Shown: positions 1 to 16,504, numbered from the stretch's first letter. The stretch: 64,000 bases of DNA from Nelumbo lutea (GCA_022828595.1 JAKGHH010000003.1:60439759-60503758); one strand, 5' to 3'. Numbers and translations are program-made. Notes: generated from the letters alone by a model not told the origin.

Positions 1-5326
<5,326 letters not shown>

Positions 5327-5480
5327 AGTGAAGAAGAGGAAGAAGAAGAAGGTAGAAAGCGGAAGAAATGAAGATCGGAGTAAAAATTCAATTCGTTTTA
5401 TAATTGGGAAAATTGTAGATTAGTGCATGTAAATTGGGCCTACTCTCACTTTCGTCCCCGAATTTTAAAACCTCTACTAA
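5327..5480 (-). promoter_or_regulatory. RPT2: RPT2 5' leader and proximal promoter region
   Basis: Read on the minus strand, the 60 bp before the ATG are pyrimidine-rich (repeated CTT), typical of plant housekeeping 5' UTRs. No clear TATA box is seen. The proximal region is cut off at 5481 by a Tourist-like MITE, leaving about 150 bp between the MITE and the start codon. The transcription start is not determined. Confidence 0.4.
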
Positions 5481-5752
5481 GGGTCTATTTGGTTCGTAGT
5501 CTGAATCCGAATTGGAATCGAAATTCTCGGAAATCGGAATCGGAATGGTTCATAGGGATGGGAATGGGAATTAAAATCAACAGGAATGGAACTTCATTCC
5601 CAGTGGAGTGGAAGGGTAGGGAATGGCCATTCCCTCAAATGGGGGAATGCCATTCTAACAGAAATGGGAATGGGATTCTGATTCTGCCCAACGAAACAGT
5701 TGGAATTCCGATTCAGATTTCAAACACCTATTCCCGCTAATCAAATAGGGCC
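5481..5752. mobile_element. Tourist/PIF-Harbinger-like MITE (272 bp) with TAA target duplication
   Basis: Left terminus GGGTCTATTTGGTT (5481-5494) pairs with the reverse complement of the right terminus, GGCCCTATTTGATT (5739-5752). The element is flanked by TAA on both sides (5478-5480 and 5753-5755), the 3-bp TWA duplication of PIF/Harbinger elements. The interior is rich in ggaatggg and its complement, usual for this class, and has no transposase. The open frame across it is a by-product of that repetition. Confidence 0.85.
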
Positions 5753-5966
5753 TAAACTTTCAAAACATGCCAATTTAGTATAAAATTCTTAAATTATTAA
5801 CTACCATTAATTGTCATGTGAAAGGATGGATCGTGAGTTGCTAAAAAAGAATGAAATGAGATGAGAACGGAAATGTAATTTTCCAACTTTGAATCCTGTG
5901 TTTGACTTTTGATACCAAATATGTAAGAAAATTAATTTTTTAGTGTAAGATTGGTGGGAACTAAAA

Positions 5967-6165
5967 GGATCAAGCATAAGTGTTCGGCAGCATGTTCAAA
6001 TCTACAACATCCTACAAGGGTCAGGCATAGGTGTTCGGTGGCGTGTTAAAATCTACAGCATCCTATAAGGATCAGGCAGGTGTTTGGCAGCATGTTCAAA
6101 TCTATAGCATCCTACAAGAATCAGGCATTGGTGTTTAGTGGTGTGTTCAGTCCAATGTTGGTGGC
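5967..6165. repeat. Tandem repeat, about 51 bp x 4 degenerate copies
   Basis: The units begin near 5970, 6021, 6072 and 6121 with (g)tcaggcat(a)ggtgttcgg and continue with gcatgttcaaatctac and catcctacaag. Spacing is 51, 51 and 49 bp. Copies differ by several substitutions and small deletions. Confidence 0.85.
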
Positions 6166-6183
6166 TAGTAAGAGCAAATTGGC

Positions 6184-6294
6184 TTGGTAATTGGGTGTTG
6201 TGGGTTGTTCATGGCTTGCTTGGTGAAGAATAGAGGTGGGTTGGTAATTGGGTGTTGGTTGTTCATGGCTTGCTTGTTGGAGATCAGAGGTGGG
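6184..6294. repeat. Two-copy tandem duplication, 54-57 bp
   Basis: Unit 1 (6184-6240) and unit 2 (6241-6294) share ttggtaattgggtgttg, ttgttcatggcttgcttg and agaggtggg. It lies directly beside the 51-bp array, on the PBS side of the minus-strand Ogre-like LTR. Confidence 0.8.
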
Positions 6295-6506
6295 ACCTTC
6301 TATGACATGATGGATGAATAAGAGTATAAGGAGGTTGTAGCATCTAACACAGTGATGATGTTTGAATTTGAACAAATCAAAATGGTATTTCGTGGGATGC
6401 CTTTAGGGGTTGAAAATGGTGTTCGTCAATATGGCATAAGGAGATCGTAACAATTAATGGCATTCATGACTATAAGCTCCGAGAAGATCATGGCCAACTC
6501 AAAAAG

Positions 6507-6518
6507 ATGGAGTTGCCA
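6507..6518 (-). other. Primer-binding-site-like sequence of an Ogre/Tat-type LTR element (minus strand)
   Basis: The minus strand reads TGGCAACTCCAT immediately after the proposed LTR end. It resembles the TGGCGACTCCACT type PBS (tRNA-Arg) known from Ogre-like elements and the plus-strand counterpart at 14210. It appears mutated. Confidence 0.5.
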
Positions 6519-7212
6519 CCATTTTTTTAGAGGAAATGGACCATTATTTTCATATTCAAAAAATTCGACTTTTTCATAGAAAAGGCATACAATCGAGAGA
6601 TTTTGGGTTCCAAGGATTGAGAGAGGGAATGTATTAGGCACCCCTCTTTCCAAACTACTGTAGCAATCCAATACGAAAGTTGTTGAGGCTCAGTTTCTTT
6701 CAGAGAAAAACATAAATAATTGCAAGAATTTCTTAAATCTGGAGGAACATGCTTCCAATTTCTCCTAAGACCAATTTTGAGGTGATGTTATCGGGTCTTA
6801 AGTATTGACTTCCCTAAGACCCTCGCCTCTTTGCCTCTATTCTCAGCTAAGAAGAAATTGTAAACGATGGTTCTCCAACATTTTAGAACCTCAAGCAACC
6901 TAGAAAAACTAAAAAAAAAAGACTTACATTTCATATGTACCTTGTCAAAAGTTTTTTAGTAGCTAGGATGAGATAAAATCAAGTTCAAATCGGTTCTTGA
7001 ATTAGGGAGTGCTTTTGGTTGCAACAATTTCTACTTGAAAATAGAGGAGATGAGTTTGGAATTTAAGGTTCAGAGTACCTCCATATTTCGAATGAACAGG
7101 AGGTAGTACATGGGCTAGGAGAAAGCTCTCTTCTCTTTTTCTTTCTCCCTCAAGTTTCTTCCCTTCTCTCATTTTCTCCCCCTTCTCCCCTTTTAAGCTC
7201 GAATTATATTAG

Positions 7213-7220
7213 TATTTATA
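7213..7220 (-). promoter_or_regulatory. TATA box of the minus-strand LTR
   Basis: The minus strand reads CTCTATAAATACTAATATAA around this point, followed downstream by a purine-rich leader (7205-7100). This is the expected form of an LTR Pol II promoter. Confidence 0.5.
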
Positions 7221-7576
7221 GAGAAAGGGAGGGGGTCAAGTCTGAATTCGTTAAACTACAGTGTTTGGGATTCAACAAAGATTTTTTACACAAATAGGCA
7301 AAGATTCTTCAAAGGAATAGATGCTCAGTCAAGTTTTCCTATTTGGTGAAACATTTTCTTCGATTTTGGAGTGATTTTCATGGGTTCTGTGTGTCAAATT
7401 GGAGCTTGGAGCATGCCTGCCATGTCAATCTTATATTTGGGGTTGTTGGTGGTAGAAAATGTAATTTAATGAACTTTTAAATGCTATTTTGTCTTGTCTT
7501 GGTTTCAAGTGGGATTGACATCAGCCATCACTCTTTTTAGGCTTCAAGTTGGGATGAATGTCATGACTATTTAATC

Positions 7577-8200
7577 TGGAACATTGAAATGGTATCTTTC
7601 TAATTTAACGGTCAAATGAATGAATTAGGATGTGAAATTTGACATGCTAGGGTTTTTTGGGTATTTGAACACAATGGTGATGCCTGTTTGGTCAAATAGG
7701 GTCAAGATGATTGAGATCTATGGCTAAGTTTGGATCAACAAGATTTGCTAAAATAGAATATTTGTTTAATAAATGGTCAAACAGGAGAATTTTGGTGGGT
7801 TGGCACTTTTGAATGTCTTGAATCTAATGAAAGTTATGGATCTTTGATTAGAGGTGTAGATTGACTATTTTAGTTCATATCATGGTCTTAGCTTATGATT
7901 TTCCAATCAATGAGAATGTCTGAAATGGAATCTTACTTTTTCAACGATCAAATGGAAGTGTTTGGTTGTAAAATTTGATATGATGGGGGTTTTTTGGGTC
8001 TCCAAACATAGTGGTAAGGTCTGTTTGGTTATATGAAGTTGGGATGACAGATGGTATAATCTAATTAATGAGATTTGTTGAAATATGATATATTCTTAAT
8101 GGTGGATCAAATAAGGGAATTTTGAGTTATAATTTGGTGGGTAGGTATGGATTAAGGTGAGGCATTGACCGAATAATTCTGATCTGAGAAAGATATGGTC
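7577..8200. repeat. Pair of diverged direct repeats (about 290 bp each) inside the minus-strand LTR
   Basis: Copy 1 spans about 7577-7865 and copy 2 about 7913-8200. They share, in order, a gaaatgg...atctt block, an aaatttga(c/t)atg block, ggttttttgggt, gcctgtttggt / gtctgtttggt, agatttg(c/t)t(a/g)aaat, and a final gaaagatatgg / gaaagttatgg. Similarity is moderate, so the duplication is old. Confidence 0.7.
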
Positions 8201-8642
8201 GATCTTGACAATCATTCAGGGCCTTCAAAATGGAATGTTGGTATTTTTGTGGTTAATCATCGTAGATTCATGGTGGAATTCGCTAGTTGATTGCTTGAGG
8301 TGATGGGTGTACTAGGTTTGATTTAAAGAGTTGGAGTTTGAATACAACATAGATCGGGGCTATTAGAAAGGGAGTTGGCGTGATGAACGATGGATCTTTG
8401 GAGTTTAGTCATGAAAACTAATGTGTAACTAAGTTGTAGTTTTTCAAATCTGGGGATGATGTTTGATCGGACATTGATGTTGATTTCAAAGTTCTTACTC
8501 CTCCCGTAGATTGTATCAAGGAGGGTATTTCAGGCTTTGGAATGTTTCAAGTTGATCTGGTTGTATTTCTAGGTTTCTGATGTCTAAGAGGAGGGTACGA
8601 AGAGGTAGGGTGAAGAGACCGAGCAAAAATTAGGTGCTAATA

Positions 8643-8659
8643 GCTGCCCTCTTTGTTGG
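8643..8659 (-). other. Polypurine-tract-like sequence beside the minus-strand LTR
   Basis: The minus strand reads CCAACAAAGAGGGCAGC directly before the proposed LTR start. Such a tract marks the internal side of a 3' LTR, so the internal DNA of the element would extend to the right (8660 onward). Confidence 0.45.
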
Positions 8660-9339
8660 AGGTAGCAAGATGCCGAACAACAAAGAAAAAGAAGCACATG
8701 AAGATTTTTTTTAGGGCCAAAAGTTTGGAGTTGGAGATTTCACTACTAGAATTTTAGCCAATGTTAAAGTTGATGTAGTGCAAAATCTTTGCTTGGAAGT
8801 TATTTTTATGGGTTATGATTTTTGAAAATAGTTTTTTGATTTGAACATTTGATGGATTTTGACTTTTGATTAGAATTTTTATGGGTTTTGATTAGTTATT
8901 TGATTTATGAATTTTTATTTTTTATCTAAGTTTTTACGAGTTTTAATTTTTGAAAACATTTGATGGAAGTTTAATATGGATTTTGATTTTTGTTTTCGGT
9001 TTTTAGGGGTTTTGATTTTTTTATATTTGATGTTGAAATCATTTTAGGAAACCATTTTGAAAACTTGACAAAGGTCCTATGATTGTTATAGCACATGTTA
9101 TCAGTTAGATAGGTAAATAGAGCCCTTTAGATGGGTGTTACCTACACATAAGGGTGGTTTGAGGATAAGGTGGTCTGGTCACAATTTATCAAGTTTTCTA
9201 TGCTTCTGGACATACTACCATGCATCGGGGGCAAAATATTTTTGAATTCTACAATTGATTTTAGGAATGCTCAAATTGAAAGTTTTCTTTTATAAGTGAT
9301 TTTCCCAAAGGTAGCTCACACGAGATTTTTTTTTTGATT

Positions 9340-10470
9340 AACAAGCCACACAAAGTGATAGATTTTGGTGAAATTCGATGGGTATTCAATTATTCTTGAA
9401 GATGAATCACATGAAGTGAAATATTTTTATGTATTTTGATGGGTATTCGATTATGCCCGAAAGTGAATCACATGAAGCAAGAGATTTTGATGATTTTTTA
9501 TGGGTTCAATTATGCCCGAAAGCGGATCACATGAAGTGAAAGATTTTAATGAATTTGGGACAAAGCAAAAGATTTCAATGATTTTCTATGAATATTTGAT
9601 TATGCCTGAAGGTAGATCGCACGAAACAAAAGATTTCAATGAATTTGGATGAATATTTGGTTATGCCCGAAGGTGGATTGCACAAAGCAAGAGATTTCAA
9701 TGATTTTCAATGAGTATTTGATTCTGCTCGAAGGTGGATCATATAAAGCGAGAGATTTTGATGAATTTGAATGGGTATTTGATTATGCCCAAAGACGGAT
9801 CACATGAAGTGAGAGATTTCAATGATTTTTTATGTATATTCGATTATGAGAGATTTAGATGAATTTCGATGGGTATTTGATTATGGGAGATTTTTATGAA
9901 TTTCGATGGTATTCGATTATGGGAGATTTTTATGAAATTCGATGGTATTCGATTATGAGAGATTTTAGGGAATTTTTATAGGTATTCGATTATGAGATAT
10001 TTTGATGAATTTTGATGGGTATTTGATTATGAGAGATTTCGATAGGTATTTGATTATAAGAGGTTTTGATAAATTTTAATGGGTATTCAATTATGCTCCA
10101 AGGCGGATCACACAGAGCAAGAGATTTTGATGATTTTCAATAGGTATTCGATTATGAGAGATTTTGATGAATTTCAATGGGTATTCGATTATGAAAGATT
10201 TCGATGAATTTCGATGGATATTCAATTGTAAGAGGTTTTGATGAATTTCGATGGGTATTCGATTATGCCCAAAGGTGGATCACATAAAGCGAGAGATTTT
10301 GATGACTTTTTATGGGTATTCAATTATGATAGATTTTGATGAATTTTGATGGATATTCAATTATGAGAAATTTTGATGAATTTCAATGGGTACTTGATTA
10401 TGCTTGAAGGTGAATTACACAAAGCAAGAGATTTTGATGAATTTTGATGGGTATTTCATTATAAAATTTT
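9340..10470. repeat. Degenerate minisatellite array: 'gattttgatgaatttcgatgggtattcgattatg' type units
   Basis: More than fifteen units of variable length follow each other. Short units consist of gagagattttgatgaattt plus cgatgggtattcgattatg. Longer units add a cccgaaggtggatcacaca-aagcg insert. Unit length alternates between about 40 and 75 bp, which gives a higher-order pattern. No open frame spans the array. Ogre-like elements are known to carry minisatellites between the coding region and the 3' LTR; the position next to the PPT at 8643 fits that. Confidence 0.8.
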
Positions 10471-10807
10471 AATGATTTAGATGAAAGAAAGTTTGATGAT
10501 TAGCAACTTGCATAAAAGGATTATGAAAAAGATTTTTAGGTGACTTTGGATTCGGATAGATGACGCAAAGAACTTCGGATTAGGTTCATGCCAAAAGTTT
10601 GGATTTGATGAAAGATTTTTGGATAATGAAGGAAATTGGTATGAAAATTCTTGGATGGTTGGGATGAAAGATTTTTGAATGGTTTTATAAAACTTTTGGA
10701 TGATTTGAAAACAGATTTTTGAATGCTGTAGATAAAAGAAAAAAATGACGTTATTGAGTTTTTTGCTATGCGACGATGCAAAACAGTAGTAATTTCTTAT
10801 CCACAAG

Positions 10808-10942
10808 TGACTTTGATACCGCAAGGGACTTTAATGCCGTGAGAGACTTTAATGCCACGAGGGACTTTGATGCCACAATGGACTTTGATACCGCGATGGA
10901 ATTTAATGCCATGGGGGACTTTGATGTCATAAGGGACTTTAA
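10808..10942. repeat. 18-bp tandem repeat, 7.5 copies
   Basis: Unit consensus gactttgatgccacgagg, repeated exactly in 18-bp steps from 10808. Because 18 is a multiple of three it opens a repetitive frame on both strands (RDFNA/RDFDA on plus), which I regard as non-genic. A and T alternate at the gat/aat position, and ga/aa transitions dominate the differences. Confidence 0.9.
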
Positions 10943-11974
10943 AATAGGTTTGATGACCCATCATTGATTTCTCTGCCATAGTGCAAAAAATGATATGACT
11001 TTCTAGAAGCTGGATAATTTTAAAAAGCATGGTAAACCTTTTCTTCTTTTCCCGTGTTGGTTGGCCATTTTGAGACATATGGGCTAGAATAGAGGATAAT
11101 GTATATGATGCTAATTAGGAAAATGATGCATAAATTGGAATCATCTAGGGGTGGGGTCAAAATGACAAGAGGTTGACAAGGATTAAGTGGATGGTCGTAG
11201 CTTACTTCTGACAAAACAATGTCACTCAAAAGAGTCTGCTTTCCCTTAATATAGTGTGAGATTTGATGATGCTAACACTATTGGTTTTAGAGATATGTGT
11301 CTTACAAATCTTAGATGCCAATTGGAAATTCACTTCGAGAAAAATGTTCGAGTAAGAGGTAGTCGCCCCCTCACGCAAAGATTGAATCTTCACAACTTTG
11401 CTGAATCAAACTTCTTGTGCTTCGATATGCTTGTCCCGAGTTTGAAATGTATCATTCTCTTTTTTTGTTGGTTTTTTTTTTTTGCTTTTTTGCCCCTAAT
11501 TTAGTGTTTCTAAGTCCAACTTCTTTTTTTTTCATTTGGGGTGCCTACACTTGATTTCGTCATTGTCTGCGAAAAATGGAGTGCCCAAGGTCAGCTTGCT
11601 AATTTCTCAAAGATCGAGGAAATCCTATTAGATAGGACGAAATGTGGCTTAGGACATGGTTCGAAATCGAAAGATAGGAAGCTCAAATATTCTTTTGACA
11701 TAGGTTTCAGGTGCTTAAATTGACAAATGGGGCCTTTTAGCACAATTTTCTTAGCTTTTGTTCTTTTCCTTTTTTTTTTATTCCCTTTGGATGAGAAATG
11801 ATTTTCATGTCTTTCAATGCCATGAGCCATAAAAAAATAATTATATTACTATTGTAGACATCCCATTTTTGCACTCTTTAGTCTTTCTGTAGCATTTTAA
11901 GCTTTAAACATGCTTCAACTAACCTCTCAGTTGACATGGGGGCATTTTTAGAATTTTACAAAAGTTTGGTCCTC

Positions 11975-12420
11975 AAAAATCCAAAACCATAGGTACATAG
12001 AGCCAAAAAATCCAAATCCAATGACACTAATATCACCTAAATCCGATATCATTTACCCCATGCATCTTAAGACCCGTAGCCGAAACCGATTTCGATCGTC
12101 TGATCGTAGTCATTTTGATTTTGAACCTTATTTTACATCAAATTAGATATCCAAAACCATAGGTACATAGATCTCAAAAATCCAAATTCAACGACACCAA
12201 GATCATCCAAATCTAATACCATTTTCCCCTTCATCTTAAGACTCAAAGCCAAAAATGGTTATAATCACCCAATCAGAGTCATTTTGATCCTAAACTTCAT
12301 TTCATATGAAATATGAAATCCAACCTTATATATTGATAGTGCTCAAAATTCCAAACCCAATGGTACTAAGATCGACCAATTCTGATAACATTAACCCCTC
12401 CATTTTGAGACTCAATGCTA
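11975..12420 (+). repeat. Three degenerate tandem units (about 170-185 bp) in the plus-strand LTR
   Basis: Units start near 11975, 12155 and 12322. Each carries a (t)ccaaaaccatagg / ccaaccttatat block, aaaa(t)tccaaa(t/c)(c)caa, a gacac(t/c)aa-gatca block, cca(t/c)tttacccc/cccctccat and cttaagac(c/t)c / ttgagactc. Internal repeats of this kind are common in Ogre-type LTRs. Confidence 0.75.
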
Positions 12421-12753
12421 GACTCAATTTGGGCCTTCCATATGAAATCCTCTTCACTATAATTTCAATCCTAAGGCATACCATGGTCAGAACGTCCTCC
12501 CACCCTCTAGAACCTTCCTAAAATCCCTGACCAGCTATGAGCTTCTAATTAATCAAGCCAATCACCTAAACTTGGAATGTCTAATTTAAGTAAATTAGTG
12601 AAACTTTTCACTTATTGTCTTGATTGATTGAGGGGATCTCTCCCAAAACCCTTATTGACAGACCGTTCTCTCAATCAATCTCCCTTCAAAAACCCTTTAA
12701 ACCTCAGCCATTGATCTCCCTTGTCTCCCTATCTCAGCCATTTTTCAAAAATC

Positions 12754-12761
12754 TATAAATA
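12754..12761 (+). promoter_or_regulatory. TATA box of the plus-strand LTR
   Basis: TATAAATA followed by ccccattttctcacactcaagacac, a good LTR core promoter with a likely start about 30 bp downstream near acactcaagac. Confidence 0.6.
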
Positions 12762-14209
12762 CCCCATTTTCTCACACTCAAGACACACAATCTAGCTTAG
12801 AGAGAAAACTCTACTCCCATTAGCCTAGAGAATACCCCCTTTCATGTCTCAAGACCTTGCCCACTCACTCTCCAATGTCCCTAGAATCCTCCATACATGT
12901 TTGAAGTCCAAGAACCCCCATAAGTTGAGCTACATTGAAGAAAAAAGCCGAAACATTCTTGAAGTCTAAAGTTATTGCAAAAATGTTGAAGATCTAGCAT
13001 TGTTTATACACCAATCATGCCACATTTCCAACCATGTAAATGCCTATGAGGCTATGAGTATAGATCTTACTCTTCTTTTTCATCTCTTAAATCATGCAAA
13101 ATAGTTGATAATTCTTAGAAACATATTTAATTTTATTGACACTTTTTGTTAGCATTATCATCAACTTTGTATTTTTATTTAGATTTGTCTTAATTTAACC
13201 TATGCATTGAAGTTCTTTTTGTTTCTTTTTTTTTTGTTTATTTAGTGCTACTTCTTCAGTTCTTAATTTGTTAGTAGTATTTAGTTCTTTCCTTGTTTCA
13301 GTACATATTAATTAGTGTTAGTGTCTTAACGCACTTTAATCTTTAGTTCACTAAAAGTGCTTCAGTTGATCTACAACTATGTCTTTAATTTTTTAAACTA
13401 TCCCTCTTAGCATAAAGTTTTGTTTTGTCTTTCATTTAGAAGTTAACATGTGTATTCTAGTCATTGTAAGCTTAACCTATAAGATCCTCATTTCAACCTA
13501 TCTCTTATGTGCTTAAATGGGTTTCCATCCCGTGAATTTAATTAGGACAGCCCTAATACAACATTTAACATCCATTTTTTTAGTTCAGATATTTAGCTTA
13601 TTTTGGTTTTAGTTCCACATCCATTTAATTAGCACCATTAGAATTTGTAGGTTACGACCTTCATTATTTTATTCTTTAAATCATTTGCATGGCATAGATG
13701 ATGTGTCCTAGTTAGTTCATTAAGCCCTTGTCATCCTCTTGTTATTTTCATCAAACATTATCTTGATTGGTTTAGTTTACATTCATTTACTCTTTCTTTA
13801 TCTAGTTTAGGTAGCTTACCTTCCCTTGTCTAGTTTTGAAATTGAATAGTTAGATTCTTGTTCATCAATTAACTTGGTATATTTTATTTAGTGTGTTAAA
13901 TATTTCTTTGCATAAATATTCGTTCACCATGTTTCTCTTATTTCATTTACCATGTTTAGTGAATGTGTGTATTTTGGTAAACCAAAAAAGGCTTCAAAAT
14001 TACTAAATCATCCTTGGAAAATTGGTGAAGTAGAGGTCGGTTTAACTGGGCATGTGTGGAGTAACTAACACCTTCCTACACCGTACCTTGGTCCTTGGAT
14101 CCCTAGAATCGCATTCCCATTTGGCAATGAATCATCAATAAAAAGCAAATTGTTTTTTTTTGAAAAGTCCATGATTTTCCTAAATTCTCAAATTTCCCAA
14201 AAATTTAAG

Positions 14210-14226
14210 TGGCGACTTCACTGCAT
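14210..14226 (+). other. Primer binding site (tRNA-Arg type) after the plus-strand LTR
   Basis: TGGCGACTTCACTGCAT starts two bases after the LTR end. Ogre-like elements use TGGCGACTCC-type sites complementary to a tRNA-Arg 3' end. A few bases differ here. Confidence 0.5.
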
Positions 14227-14339
14227 CCCATCCATACTTCATTCATCGTCCCCCTTCGAGTCAGGTAGCCACACAACTATTAGGGCTAAAGGGCAGTACA
14301 GTGTAAAATGCTAACTCACACCAACTCAAATTACATCTC

Positions 14340-16500
14340 TTAGAAGAGCACGGTGTTATGCAACAAACTTTTTTTTGGGGTTTTCTAGTCAATGATTTCA
14401 TTTTCATGTTCCTCTCACTTGGACGATCATCTTATGAGCTTAATCAGACACTGCAAGATGTGCATCATAAATTCTGCCTTTCCAAAATAAATCGTTGTTT
14501 CTTCCAACTCAGGATTTTACTTTGTAAACAGAGCAAATTGAGTAATGGGTTTCTTTTTGGTATATATGCTCGGATGAAAAATTTGTCAATAGTGAGTTTG
14601 AACCTGAGACGGATGTAAACCAGCTCAGTAGTTCATTTAATATGGAAATTCAAAGAGAGGAAAAAAGTAAGGATGAGAAATCATTCGGGTTTCAAAACTT
14701 GGGAGGGAGATTTAATGCGCATTGATATTATAGAATGTACTTGCCAGAAGTCCCTTCCCTATGAGATTCCAACACGAGGAGAGGGTGCTTTTCTCAAGAA
14801 AAAGGAAAGAAAAAACTTTCCTTTTACCCCTAGTATGGATTGTCACTTTAGAGATAGGTAGAGAAAAAATGTTACATTTTGAAAATTTGAAGAAAAATCA
14901 AGGGTTTCATTATGGATTTCTAATGATTGTCCATTGTTAGAAATGTCTAAGGTACTTTAAGTAATTTCTTAAATAGTGGGGTACGTTCACTGTACCTTTG
15001 TGTCCATTTGCTAAACCACAAGGGTAATTTAAGTATTTAACTCATTTCTTTATAAACCAAATACATAAAAACTATTAATTAACTTCTGTAATTGCTTAAA
15101 AGTTAAACAATAATAATAATTAACCACCAATATGAAAAATAAAAAAAGGAAAGAATAATCTAGTTGAAGGAGGAGGTGGTTGCATCGATGCCTCACCCCT
15201 ATCACCATCATCTTTGTTGTGTGTCAGCTCTAACAATAAATTGCCAAGTATGGCTAACACCTCCTCACCTAGAAGCATTGCCACAACCTTCAACATCCTC
15301 TCCATATCTTCTATGTATACTCTCTAGCAATCCTTGAATCCCCTCGCTTCATGAAGCTTTCCTTCTGTATAGAGTTCCCTTATCTAATCAATCGGATTGT
15401 CCTTTGACCATGTCTCTATCAGCCTTCGTCCGCACAGAGGGGCTCTTATTCTTTTCGATCGGAACAAATGCAGTAGAGACCCATCACCATTACCGATGTG
15501 CCAAGAAGGTTAAGAGATGCTTAAGAGGACTTGAAGGTTCAGCTTTCATCGGATTAATTCCTTTCATTTGCTTCCTTTTCTTTATTTCCTTTTCCCTCCT
15601 TCTTACATCAAACATTATTGAATATTCCCCTACGTTATGTTCTTTAGGTGTCAAAGACGTATAGACCAATTGCAGGACTCATAAGGTGGTGGTGAAGGGA
15701 AAAATGGTAGATTTGTTGAAGGTCTTGGAATAAATTCAATGGAAGAGTCATAGGCTTGTGGAACTCCTAACTCCAATCCCAAAGCCTTTGGCCAAGAGCC
15801 AAAGAAACTTGACAAGAACAAAGAGAACCCTGAATCGGAAGAGAGAAGAGGTACATATATTGGGAAAAATATACTCAAACAACTTACAAGGGGTTCTCTC
15901 TCTCCCTCTCTCTCTTTCTTCTTCTTTTATTCTCTCTCTCCTCCACTCTCTTCCCTTTTGACCGGATGAATCAGAGGAAGTCAAAACCAGTCACCACTGG
16001 CATCTTTGCCCTGTTTTCCCTTCTTTTGCTCCTTTCTCTTTTCTCTCCTCATCTTTTCTTCTTCCTTCTACTTTCCCTCTTTTTTTCTCTTTCTTCCCCC
16101 CTCCCCCTCCCCATTTCTCATTTCTTCTCCTTTAGTCTCCTCTCCTCCTTCCATTTACTCTACTTAGTCATATGCAACAAAGAATAAGAACCAAACCTGC
16201 ACAATCATTAGTTACCCCCTCTTCCTTTTTTTCTTCCCTCATTTCTCCTCTCTTTTTTTCAACTTTTTCTTTCTCATCTTTACCACCAACCAGGAGTGAT
16301 ACAGTCATCACCAAACCTGACTTGTAGTTAGAGTTGATAGTGTAACCATAATCAATGGTGAACAATGAACAATGTCTTAAGAAATAAGATGATGAACAAT
16401 GTTTTTCAAGGGTAATTTGGGGATTTTGAAATATTTGAAATGCATGTGATACAAATAACTAACTAACTAAAAACTAGCATGTTTTGGAGGTTCAGGTGTT
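14340..16500. other. Unassigned intergenic DNA with long pyrimidine-rich tracts
   Basis: No coding family is recognised on either strand. The notable parts are CT-rich tracts at 15893-15955 and 15990-16150 (mainly tctcttt/cccttc). The open frames here encode low-complexity Ser/Leu/Phe or Lys/Glu/Arg chains from those tracts and are not treated as genes. Confidence 0.6.
15890..16150. repeat. Polypyrimidine low-complexity tracts
   Basis: At 15893-15955 the plus strand is almost entirely C and T (ctctctccctctctctctttc). A second tract runs about 15990-16150. A short mixed-sequence interval separates them. Confidence 0.9.
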
Positions 16501-16504
16501 AGAT

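Larger units (their letters stand above)
6519..8642 (-). mobile_element. Ogre/Tat-type LTR, minus strand (about 2.1 kb)
   Basis: The assignment rests on four signals read on the minus strand. A purine-rich tract CCAACAAAGAGGGCAGC (8659-8643) precedes the start TATTAGCACCTAATTTTTGC. A TATAAATA box lies at 7220-7213. A GGGGTGCCTAATACATTCCC segment lies near the LTR 3' side (about 6640-6620). A PBS-like TGGCAACTCCAT follows at 6518. These match the architecture of long LTRs of Ogre-like Ty3/gypsy elements. The start is not a perfect TG, so boundaries are approximate, and no coding domain is attached. Confidence 0.5.
11853..14208 (+). mobile_element. Ogre/Tat-type 5' LTR, plus strand (about 2.36 kb), followed by a PBS
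   Basis: The proposed LTR begins TGTAGACATCCCATTTTTGC, a start typical of Ogre-like LTRs. It contains three degenerate tandem units at 11975-12420 (ccaaaaccataggtacatag type) and a TATA box with a downstream leader (12754). It ends just before TGGCGACTTCACTG at 14210. No polypurine tract lies upstream, so it is a 5' LTR or a truncated copy. No gag or pol is visible to the right, so the element is broken within its 5' untranslated region. Confidence 0.6.

Noticed and set aside
9340..10470. Regularly spaced repeats that might recall a CRISPR array
   Set aside because: Units are adjacent, of variable length and without unique spacers, and the DNA is plant nuclear.
10776..11078. Overlapping open frames on both strands with Asp/Phe or Gly/Ile/Lys repeats
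   Set aside because: They are translations of the 18-bp tandem repeat; length divisible by three keeps frames open. No start context, family or conservation supports a gene.
15120..16365. Several 60-85 residue open frames in the pyrimidine-rich region
   Set aside because: They encode low-complexity Ser/Leu/Phe or Lys/Glu/Arg chains from CT-rich DNA and show no domain.
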